A DNA stretch of 64,000 nucleotides from Bugulina stolonifera (taxonomy: Eukaryota > Bryozoa > Gymnolaemata > Cheilostomatida > Bugulidae). Below the pieces are notes generated by a model that did not search any database, was not told the DNA's origin, and saw nothing but the letters and a program-made list of their open reading frames with translations. The DNA is taken from assembly GCA_935421135.1 (NCBI GenBank), contig OW285188.1:15911233-15975232 (forward strand), read 5' to 3'. The translations under genes were made by a program, and so were the position numbers. The number at the start of each line of letters is the position of its first letter. The stretch's first letter is position 1. Shown in pieces: positions 27,801 through 35,755 of this stretch.

Positions 27801-30312
27801 GGGGTGGGGTGGGAGGAGGACAGGCAGCACAGTAACTATTCATTGATCAAATTCTTCAGTCAGCAGCAAACACAGCAATAAGTAGAAGTAGCTGAGATTG
27901 CTGAGCATACATCACACATTGCATGACTACAATAAATGATCATACAGTATGTACCAGCATATTATACTGGTATGTGATATTTACAATTATTTACTGATGC
28001 ATAGTACTATTATACTACCCTAGTAATATTAGTACTGAGATGTACTAACAGTGTGTGTACTACCCAGTGCTACTACTAAATGGTAAGTAAATATATCCCT
28101 CTCTGGTACAAGTAAATACCAGATAGAGAATCCATTAATGAATGTCACTTGTACCAGACACCTGGTAGGTACATGTACTTATGTACACTATATATTACAC
28201 CATGATTATGGTATGCCTATAGAAATAATTATACTGTGGTGGTATTATAGTGGTTTCTATTTATATGGATATGTTACATACATGTGGTAATTAAATTATG
28301 TACCTTGGGAGCCTACTCATTACCTAGCCTGTCCACCAACTGGACACACTGAGATGTAGTAGTGGTGGGCAGTAGAGAATGGGATTAGTCATTCTGCTGA
28401 TAATCATGATAGCAATAAATGCACTATTATAACCACTATCTAGCATAGGCTATTTATACTACTGATAAGTACCAGTACTAAACAGTACCTCTGTTCTCTA
28501 CAAACTCTATACAATGTAAGGTAACTATTGTTATGACTGTTTATTATTGTTGTGCTGGGAAATACATTTTCATTTGTTATTAACCAGTGGCTTTACACAA
28601 TAAGGATACCAACCTGTTCTACAGACACCTAACCCCTAACTCAACCCAAAACCATTCAAGTTCACTGCTCACAATCAGATTACACAAAATCATAAACAAG
28701 ATTATTCCACTCCTGACTACAATATATTATTATTTATATAATAACAGGTAAAGGAACTAATGTTACATGTTTTACACCAGTCCTGTAGATTTAAATGAAA
28801 AAAGTTAACTACACAGTTCGGGATGTTCATTTTGTGAGATCAGTCTTTACCATAGTTTATCGGCCAACAAGAGAAATACATGTATGTTATAACATTACAT
28901 TAGTGACTTCTTATTAATTATACCATCCATAGCCTACACTGCCCCACCAGACACTTACATAGTATTGTAATCATATTGATTGCCTGTCTAGTACACATCC
29001 TAGTACAAGAGTAGAATCACCATTTTAACTGATGATTGATCAATATTTCTCAATTCAAAAGCGATTTATTTCCCAATGTAAGTAAAAGATATAACTAACA
29101 GGTTATTAATAGTTAGTAGTTGTTGATGTTGAGAGACAAGTTGATGGATGGATACATGTTATAGGTGTTATGAATACCAACTTGCACGTTTAATTTTACA
29201 GTTATCTAGTATCTACAGTCTATACCAACAGTTCACAGTCATATATCCCACAGTCCTACATCCCACATTCCTACATCCCACAGTCCTACATCCCACAGTC
29301 CTACATCCCACAGTCCTACATCCCACATTCCTACATCCCACAGTCCTACATCCCACAGTCCTACATCCCACAGTCCTACATCCCACAGTCCTACATCCCA
29401 CAGTCCTACATCCCACAGTCCTACATCCCACAGTCCTACATCCCACAGTCCTATATTTCAGTCAGTTTACACAGGACCCAGTACACTCTGTAATAGAATA
29501 CCCTAATCCTATCTGCATGCCTAGTATAAGTAGTATGATTCTAGTAGGCTACTCGGAGAAATAGAAGAATAGAGGTTATACCATTCTATCCAGAAGATGA
29601 AGGAAACACATTTGGAAAGTAAAACCAGAACTGTTGACTCCAGACTTCACCATCTACACCAATAACGTGGACTGTAGGCTACACCAATAACGTGGACTGT
29701 TAATAGGCTACACCAATAACGTGGACTGTAGGCTACACCAATAACGTGGACTGGAGGCTACACCAATAACGTGGACTGTAGGCTACACCAATAACGTGGA
29801 CTGTAGGCTACACCAATAACGTGGACTGTAGGCTACACCAATAATGTGGACTGTAGGCTACAGAGCTGGACATGGTGTGTATGATTTGATCAGCAGCAGG
29901 TGCTGACAATCACAATTACACATGCTGTGTATGTCAAATCATTTTAAAAACAAAGAAAGCACAAAGATGAAAGACAGAGACCAAATCTACCCAAAATACT
30001 ACAACAACTACAGCTTTAGGAGAGGAAGCCTAACAATGTTAAGGAACAGAGTCTAATAATAGCTGTCAACAACAGATAAATAACAACACATACTTCAATA
30101 ACCTGAGATCGTCTGCTACTCTGATAGGTTAAATCCGGCTGACTAGATGAAGAAGCAGCGGGTACAGTATTGTTAGGTGTGCCGTTCACTTGATACGTCC
30201 TTCTGCGGTTACGACTTCTACTCCTCTCTCGAAACGACCCAATACTAGATGATACGTAGCGTCTTATCCTCATTGACATTATGTTGTGAGTTTCCACTAG
30301 TACATTAGGCAT
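18859..30312 (-). CDS. NOSTRIN: Nostrin (F-BAR, HR1-like and SH3 adaptor)
   Basis: A membrane-curving adaptor; vertebrate nostrin links endothelial nitric oxide synthase to dynamin and N-WASP during endocytosis. Fifteen minus-strand exons join without a frame break: 30094-30312, 26982-27067, 26785-26865, 26381-26443, 25556-25637, 23812-23874, 23413-23520, 22893-23009, 22681-22788, 21975-22094, 21336-21533, 20970-21101, 19783-19900, 19307-19507, 18859-18965 (600 aa). F-BAR signature LEISYAKSLQKLSSRL, a coiled coil with IDFEKDL, the MDKERRR segment of the HR1-like region and LDASHYKLS all match vertebrate nostrin. The C-terminus is an SH3 domain (ALYDF-like VLYDF, GWWKAEL, GVIP..YV) that ends at the stop. 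Unlike human nostrin, about 73 residues rich in Arg and Ser precede the F-BAR. The start at 30312 is the first ATG of the open frame; ATGs near 30279 are alternatives. An acidic DDYYSDNEVDDE linker precedes the SH3. Confidence 0.92.
22487..22672. repeat. Degenerate AT-rich tandem repeat, about 20-bp unit
   Basis: Repeated units resembling TAGTAATATAATACAACATG in the nostrin intron just downstream of the exon that ends at 22681. Units vary in length and sequence. Confidence 0.6.
24436..24668. repeat. 18-bp minisatellite, 13 copies
   Basis: Unit GATGTACAGTACCTACAC repeated 13 times, nearly perfectly, in a nostrin intron. Because 18 is a multiple of three it stays open in several frames and yields a spurious repetitive ORF (Met-Tyr-Ser-Thr-Tyr-Thr), which I do not treat as a gene. 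Confidence 0.95.
25209..25540. repeat. 35-bp minisatellite, about 9.5 copies
   Basis: Units begin at 25209 and then every 35 bp through 25524, each starting GACTAGGTGATACATATAGA, with a few point differences. The array lies 16 bp or so from the donor site of the nostrin exon 25556-25637, so copy-number change could affect splicing of that exon. Confidence 0.95.
26531..26579. repeat. 7-bp tandem repeat (CATAGAC), 7 copies
   Basis: Seven copies of CATAGAC with one variant AATAGAC, in a nostrin intron. Confidence 0.9.
27796..27813 (+). repeat. G-run tract (possible quadruplex)
   Basis: Runs of 9, 4 and 3 G separated by single T, with further GG pairs on both sides, in nostrin intron 1. Confidence 0.5.
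29236..29460. repeat. 15-bp minisatellite, 15 copies
   Basis: Unit CAGTCCTACATCCCA, 15 tandem copies with CAGT/CATT variants, in nostrin intron 1. The period keeps frames open on both strands, giving mirrored repetitive ORFs that are not evidence of coding. Confidence 0.95.
29654..29857. repeat. 25-bp minisatellite, 8 copies
   Basis: Units start CTACACCAATAACGTGGACT; one junction carries an 8-bp insertion and the last copy has AATGTGG. It lies about 240 bp from the donor of the first nostrin exon. Confidence 0.95.
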
Positions 30313-30644
30313 GCTAATGTCATGCCACACAATAAGTACCTCTAGTTTATCAGTTTGAGTTATATAAACAAATATTTGTGCTACTGTTATCTTTTAGGTC
30401 ACACTAGGAGTGAAGTGTTGCCAATGTAATCCAGGTTTCGGTAATAGCTACGTATGATGTAGGTTACTATTATCATTCACTGAATACTAAGCTAATAGTA
30501 TCCTATCCTTCCTTTATGACTGAGTAGTGTAGTGAAGCATGTGATACAAGAAGGTAGCTAGCTAGTATTACAAATACGAAACAATAACAACGCATACAAT
30601 AAAAGCCACTACATAAAGTAACTACTGCTTGTAATGTAAACTAT
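30313..30644. other. Upstream region of nostrin, between its first exon and the LTR element
   Basis: About 330 bp that should hold the nostrin 5' UTR and promoter on the minus strand. No clear TATA box or initiator was recognised. The retrotransposon begins directly after it, in the opposite orientation. Confidence 0.4.
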
Positions 30645-30980
30645 TGTGATGGTACGCCCAGTCGTATCTTACATCTGACACTCATTATTGCGTGCATACA
30701 TGTATATATCTGCTTGTACTTTACTCTTATATTGTTATATATGATTGTATGATTATATCTAAGTCTTTTAATGCCTTTTATACCCATGTACAGAGGCCCG
30801 ACCTCTCAGAATCCATTGATATTCATTTTGTACATGAATTGGACCATTATAAGCAACTTTTGTAGAACCCGACCTATTTTGGGTCGGCCGTCGGGCTTCC
30901 GGCGGCCATCTTGTTGCGCAACTTCCGGACGACCACACGTCGTCTTTTCCCGACGTCATGTCGGCCGGAAGTCCTTATAC

Positions 30981-30988
30981 TATATAAA
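30981..30988 (+). promoter_or_regulatory. TATA box of the 5' LTR
   Basis: TATATAAA followed by GGGCAC; about 50 bp before the LTR poly(A) signal. The same box occurs in the 3' LTR at 35429-35436. Confidence 0.7.
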
Positions 30989-31033
30989 GGGCACTGTTTT
31001 ACTGTTCATTGTCTCAGTCTTCACTTGGCTTTC

Positions 31034-31039
31034 AATAAA
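31034..31039 (+). terminator. LTR poly(A) signal
   Basis: AATAAA in CAATAAAGAC context, copied at 35482-35487 in the 3' LTR, where it would end the genomic transcript. Confidence 0.7.
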
Positions 31040-31307
31040 GACACATCTATACTTGATACAGAGACTTTCTCTTCCTTTTGCCAGGTCATTCGCCTTGCGA
31101 ACTGCCTACTAGGTCGGATCACTCTCTTTCATTGTATAGTCTGAAGGTCGGACTTGAGATCAGATGGGTCGTCTTTGGTAGTATTTGGGCTACTGAGACC
31201 GCTCGATCTTTCATGTAATGCGAAGTCCTATTACCACTCATAGGCACTTCATTTCTGGGTCGATAGTCGTCCAAGGACGACCGCACCAAATCACAGAAAC
31301 CATTACA

Positions 31308-31325
31308 TTGGTGGCAGCGGTGGGA
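31308..31325 (+). promoter_or_regulatory. Putative primer-binding site
   Basis: Starts right after the 5' LTR; TGGTGGCAGCGG would pair with a tRNA whose 3' end is ...TGCCACCA. I cannot assign the tRNA without a genome tRNA set. Confidence 0.5.
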
Positions 31326-31641
31326 TTCTAAGGTCGTACTCTTACGATACAAAGAGAAGGAAGGTGACCTCGGACTCGGGTGACCGGCCGACCTCATTCT
31401 TCAATACTTCTACGGCGATTTAGGACTCGGACCCGGGAACCTTGGATACGAGAAGGTGACAAACGCTAAAGTGCACCCATAATTCTCGTGGTTCCGCTGG
31501 ATGTAGCCCGACCTACGCCGGATCTTCAATCAAAGACCGACCTCGGATCCAGAACAGATTGACGGTACTCAGTACGACCATTGGGCCGACACGGCCTAAC
31601 AAACCAAAGCAGTTTTACTCACTACCCGACACCCTACCGAC

Positions 31642-34600
31642 ATGGACCGAATAAGGAACCTGCTTCAGCAGGTAATGTACCAGGCCGAGCAGGACCTCAA
31701 AACACTCAGCTACAACGGACAAGAGGACGTCGAACTCTTCATAGAAGACTTCACCGCTATGGCAGAGCGTTGCAACTGGAATGACAGAGCACGCCTCATA
31801 CGGCTTAGAGCCGCCCTACACGGGCCCGCACAAGAATGCGGCCGACCCCGATCAGTCGAAGAGATATTTTCCCGACTGAGGGAACAGTATGGACTATCTG
31901 CCAGAGAAGCCCGATGGAAGCTGTCCACCCTGGAACAGCCAGCCCACACGTCACTCAGAGACTATGCGGCTCTCATCCGTAGACTGATGGCAACAGCCTT
32001 TGAAGGAGCACCCCCTGCATCTTTGGAAGAGTGGGCTGTAGAGAAGTTCTGCCTCTCAGTCCACGACCGTGGCCTACGCTGGTACTACACATGGTTACAG
32101 CCCGACGATATGGAGGAAGCCCTGGAAACCGGAACGGCCTTCCAGAGTAACAAGGGTGGCAAGGCCAACCCTCCAAAGCCACAAGAGGAGCTTCCCGCCG
32201 ACCTCCTACGGAAAGCCCTACATACCCTCCTACAGAAATGTCAAGGCACAGATGACGGGCCGACGGACACACTAGAACCCGTCCCAGTAGACGAACCCAT
32301 TCCTACTGGAGCCCAGCAAGGAGAAGGTGGACCACCCCACATCGGTCGTCCACAAAGGCCGACGGATACATCAGAACCCGTCCCAGTAGATGAACCCATT
32401 CCTACTGAGGCCAAACCCAAGAAGAGTGGACCAAACCACAATGGTCGTCCACAAAGGCCGACGGATACATCAGAACCCGTCCCAGTAGATGAACCCATTC
32501 CTACTGCGGCCAAACCCAAGAAGAGTGGACCAAACCACAATGGTCGTCCACTGAGGCCGACGGGCACATCAGAACCCGTCCTAGTGGAAGAACCTATACC
32601 CACTAAGCCTAAAGTCAAGAGTAGCCACTCCAAACAGAAAACCCCACGGGTAACTAGCCCATCACACTCCAGGCCGACGGCGTCACCTACACCCGTCACA
32701 GTGGATGAACCTAAACCCACTAGGCCAACACCAGGCAAGAAACGACCCCACTCAAAGCCGAACACATCCAAAGTGACCACAGATCACCCCCCAAGGCTGA
32801 AAGGACGACTCATATGTCCCGCCCCGTCGGACCAAACCTCACAAGGTAAACCCGACCTATCCTCAACTCAGAAGAATCAACAGGATCTGGCCACGTCCAG
32901 ATCCGACACTAATCAGCAATTGATTCCCGCCCAAATTCAGTATGCCCCGACGGACGACTTATCGTGTGTAGAACTGCCAGACACTACAGTCCAAGTCCGC
33001 GGCCTGAGGATCGACACGGAGCAAACCGTGCTGGACCAAACCAGAGAGCTACCTCTGAACCTCTCGAAGAATGTTCAAGTTTCAACAGCCCGACCTGATC
33101 CAGAGGACGCGAAATGTCGCGTAGCCGAACCTCAAGACATAATCCCAACGACGGAGATACAGTCTATACTGCCAGCAGTTCAAGTACACAAAGCAAAACG
33201 CTCTTGTACGGAATCTAGCATTGCCGAACAGTTTCAGCCGAAGATACAGATTGCCGAACTCTCGAAGTCCCCTAAAGCGGATAAGAAGCAATCGAAGGCA
33301 ACTATTGCCGTGTTCCCGCGCTTATTTGACGAGTCGAACAAAGAAAATGTGCCTGAGGCATTGCCTACAATTGAGCCAATTGCTCATCCCTCGGCTAGTA
33401 TAAATACGACAGCTCACAGACGAGTAGTCCTTTCTCGTCCAGCACTTCACCGAAGCACATGTATCCCCACATGTAGCAACTCCTGCACTCCTCGTGTCAC
33501 TGGTGAAGTTAATAGCAGCACTCGTATCCTTTCTCATTCTCGTGCAGACGAGACGGCTACTCCTCCTAGTATGGATCACTCCAATCAGCCTGTCTTCACG
33601 GCTGAAGGTAAGCAAATCTCAGTGTTACCAGTAAGGACCGAACCAGAATTAGAGGTACAATCAACACCTGTGAGACTGTCAGGCATGAATTCTCTCTCCC
33701 TCCCCACTCGGCATAGACCAGTCGGGACAGAGGAGAATTCCCCTGAACATTCTCACAGGAAAGAGCATGAGTTAGAAGGCGGAGGCTACACATCAGATGA
33801 ATTATGTGTTGTAGATGCATCTCCTCTACGGAAGACGCTCACGCCAGACGGCACGCCTCCACCCACTCCACCTCCTGTTACCTCTACCCTGAAGTTAGCT
33901 ACAATTAAGCTGCACAAACTCACTGACAAGCTGCCCATCGAGTCGTCCCAGCATTCCGGAGCCACTAAGCCATGGATTAGTACCTTCACTCAACAAGCCC
34001 GAGACGACTTGGCTAGAAGGAGTCAACCTAACCTCAAATGTGCAAAGTGTGGCTTCTCCGGCACCCTCAAGAGACTGAACATTCACATTTGGCAACACTT
34101 TGCCCGCTTCTACTGTCGCTGCGGACGCAGCTCGGTTAGCCGTGATGCTCTAGGCCATCACTTCAGTCGGAGATCCAGTATCTGTGGGAAACGTCTCTTC
34201 CTCACGGACGGGCCCAGCTATGGGGCCCTCATGGAATGGTGGGGCGTAAAGGATCCCCCACCATTTCTACCATGTCGTCCTACTATGGACGGACAGTCGG
34301 GGACAAATAAACCAGTTTACTTGCCTAGCTCCTCCTCCACAAGGAAGCGACCTCCCAAGAGACGGCACAGCCCATCTCCAGAACAGACCCCCGACTCCGC
34401 ACCTTCTGATGCTACCTCCTCCTCTTCCTCGTCGCCTACCACTCCTGCTGGACCTTCTCCCTGGCGACCTCCTGCTAGTACCTCCGCAATAAGTGTCGGC
34501 CCCCCTGGCCGACGCGGACGTCTACCCTCTTGGAAGACAAGGCCTGCTCCACGGAAGAGTATGCCTGCTCCTCAGTCAGGCCCTCTCTACGAAGGCTCTC

Positions 34601-35079
34601 CACCCAAGGTCTCATGTGCAGCTTCTTGTACAGCTTCTCCGACTCTACTGATCGAGCCACTGCAGTCCAGGCCCACACTAGAGGTCTCACCGCACCGCTC
34701 TCCTTATACACCTGCCAGGGACCTACTCCGAGCCACTCCAGACTCTCCTGCCGTCCAGTCCCCACCTCCTGCATCTCCTGTACTAACTCAGCCGAATGCC
34801 ACACGTCCTGCATCTCCGGATCCGTCGTTCATGCAACAACTTGCTGAACTCAAGCCACGGATTCACTACCTTGCCAGCCGTCAACAGGTGGGGGACACTC
34901 TACGCCAACACCTGGAACCTCTCTATGCTCGAGAAATAGCTCTTCGTGAACTAGCCAACCAGCATCTAAACCACCCCCGACAACTCCAGCTTGTACAAGC
35001 AGACTTGGATATAGTATCCAGAGAATCTACACTGTACCGTACCCTTCTTAACTTGACACTAGAGACACCCATGACCTAG
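31642..35079 (+). CDS. GAG-type polyprotein with zinc-finger-like module, retrotransposon ORF
   Basis: 1145 residues, one uninterrupted ORF. Residues about 15-180 look like a Ty3/gypsy capsid: a YNGQEDVELFIEDF opening, a helix with LIRLRAAL, the GPAQE motif and a later EKFCLSV helix. Residues about 210-330 hold four tandem copies of a segment containing EPVPVDEPIPT. A long Pro/Ser/Thr-rich, probably disordered stretch follows. Residues about 797-850 hold a Cys/His cluster (CAKCGFSG, then spaced His, then YCRCG and GHH) like paired degenerate zinc fingers rather than the CCHC knuckle of a nucleocapsid. The last 80 residues are helical and charged. No protease DTG/DSG, reverse transcriptase YxDD or integrase pattern is present. 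The ATG at 31642 has a good context (GACATGG); the stop lies 13 bp before the 3' LTR. The C-terminal two thirds match no family I recognise. Confidence 0.85.
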   Translation: MDRIRNLLQQVMYQAEQDLKTLSYNGQEDVELFIEDFTAMAERCNWNDRARLIRLRAALHGPAQECGRPRSVEEIFSRLREQYGLSAREARWKLSTLEQPAHTSLRDYAALIRRLMATAFEGAPPASLEEWAVEKFCLSVHDRGLRWYYTWLQPDDMEEALETGTAFQSNKGGKANPPKPQEELPADLLRKALHTLLQKCQGTDDGPTDTLEPVPVDEPIPTGAQQGEGGPPHIGRPQRPTDTSEPVPVDEPIPTEAKPKKSGPNHNGRPQRPTDTSEPVPVDEPIPTAAKPKKSGPNHNGRPLRPTGTSEPVLVEEPIPTKPKVKSSHSKQKTPRVTSPSHSRPTASPTPVTVDEPKPTRPTPGKKRPHSKPNTSKVTTDHPPRLKGRLICPAPSDQTSQGKPDLSSTQKNQQDLATSRSDTNQQLIPAQIQYAPTDDLSCVELPDTTVQVRGLRIDTEQTVLDQTRELPLNLSKNVQVSTARPDPEDAKCRVAEPQDIIPTTEIQSILPAVQVHKAKRSCTESSIAEQFQPKIQIAELSKSPKADKKQSKATIAVFPRLFDESNKENVPEALPTIEPIAHPSASINTTAHRRVVLSRPALHRSTCIPTCSNSCTPRVTGEVNSSTRILSHSRADETATPPSMDHSNQPVFTAEGKQISVLPVRTEPELEVQSTPVRLSGMNSLSLPTRHRPVGTEENSPEHSHRKEHELEGGGYTSDELCVVDASPLRKTLTPDGTPPPTPPPVTSTLKLATIKLHKLTDKLPIESSQHSGATKPWISTFTQQARDDLARRSQPNLKCAKCGFSGTLKRLNIHIWQHFARFYCRCGRSSVSRDALGHHFSRRSSICGKRLFLTDGPSYGALMEWWGVKDPPPFLPCRPTMDGQSGTNKPVYLPSSSSTRKRPPKRRHSPSPEQTPDSAPSDATSSSSSSPTTPAGPSPWRPPASTSAISVGPPGRRGRLPSWKTRPAPRKSMPAPQSGPLYEGSPPKVSCAASCTASPTLLIEPLQSRPTLEVSPHRSPYTPARDLLRATPDSPAVQSPPPASPVLTQPNATRPASPDPSFMQQLAELKPRIHYLASRQQVGDTLRQHLEPLYAREIALRELANQHLNHPRQLQLVQADLDIVSRESTLYRTLLNLTLETPMT

Positions 35080-35082
35080 TGT

Positions 35083-35090
35083 GAGGGGGC
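35083..35090 (+). promoter_or_regulatory. Polypurine tract
   Basis: GAGGGGGC, two bases before the 3' LTR; would prime plus-strand DNA synthesis. It sits immediately after the ORF stop. Confidence 0.7.
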
Positions 35091-35092
35091 TA

Positions 35093-35755
35093 TGTGATGG
35101 TACGCCCAGTCGTATCTTACATCTGACACTCATTATTGCGTGCATACATGTATATATCTGCTTGTACTTTACTCTTATATTGTTATATATGATTGTATGA
35201 TTATATCTAAGTCTTTTAATGCCTTTTATACCCATGTACAGAGGCCCGACCTCTCAGAATCCATTGATATTCATTTTGTACATGAATTGGACCATTATAA
35301 GCAACTTTTGTAGAACCCGACCTATTTTGGGTCGGCCGTCGGGCTTCCGGCGGCCATCTTGTTGCGCAACTTCCGGACGACCACACGTCGTCTTTTCCCG
35401 ACGTCATGTCGGCCGGAAGTCCTTATACTATATAAAGGGCACTGTTTTACTGTTCATTGTCTCAGTCTTCACTTGGCTTTCAATAAAGACACATCTATAC
35501 TTGATACAGAGACTTTCTCTTCCTTTTGCCAGGTCATTCGCCTTGCGAACTGCCTACTAGGTCGGATCACTCTCTTTCATTGTATAGTCTGAAGGTCGGA
35601 CTTGAGATCAGATGGGTCGTCTTTGGTAGTATTTGGGCTACTGAGACCGCTCGATCTTTCATGTAATGCGAAGTCCTATTACCACTCATAGGCACTTCAT
35701 TTCTGGGTCGATAGTCGTCCAAGGACGACCGCACCAAATCACAGAAACCATTACA
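35093..35755 (+). repeat. 3' LTR
   Basis: Same length as the 5' LTR and, as far as I can see by eye, the same sequence; offset between copies is 4448 bp. Followed by the CTAT target duplication. Confidence 0.95.

Larger units (their letters stand above)
30645..31307 (+). repeat. 5' LTR
   Basis: Begins TGTGATGG and ends ACCATTACA. Contains TATATAAA at 30981-30988 and AATAAA at 31034-31039, which place the U3/R/U5 boundaries between about 31010 and 31060. The U3 part before the TATA box has several inverted CCCGAC/GTCGGG and CTTCCGG/CCGGAAG words able to form hairpins or bind a dimeric factor. Confidence 0.95.
30645..35755 (+). mobile_element. Non-autonomous LTR retrotransposon carrying only a GAG-type ORF (TR-GAG-like)
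   Basis: A complete 5.1-kb element. Two 663-bp direct repeats (30645-31307 and 35093-35755), both TG..CA, showed no difference when I compared them by eye, so insertion is recent. A 4-bp target duplication CTAT flanks it (30641-30644 and 35756-35759). The sequence after the 5' LTR begins TTGGTGGCAGCGGTGGGA and is a plausible tRNA primer-binding site; GAGGGGGC at 35083-35090, just before the 3' LTR, is the polypurine tract. Between them is a single long ORF (31642-35079) with a Ty3/gypsy-like capsid start and no protease, reverse transcriptase, RNase H or integrase. It must therefore rely on enzymes from another element. The element is clearly more GC-rich than its surroundings. Confidence 0.93.

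Noticed and set aside
29148..29564. 138-codon ORF (+) and 77-codon ORF (-) over the 15-bp array
   Set aside because: Open only because the period is a multiple of three; lies within nostrin intron 1.
32241..32780. 179-codon ORF on the minus strand inside the retrotransposon, with others at 31710-34813
   Set aside because: Shadows of the long GC-rich + strand ORF; repetitive Gly/Val/Ser translation of the coding repeats.
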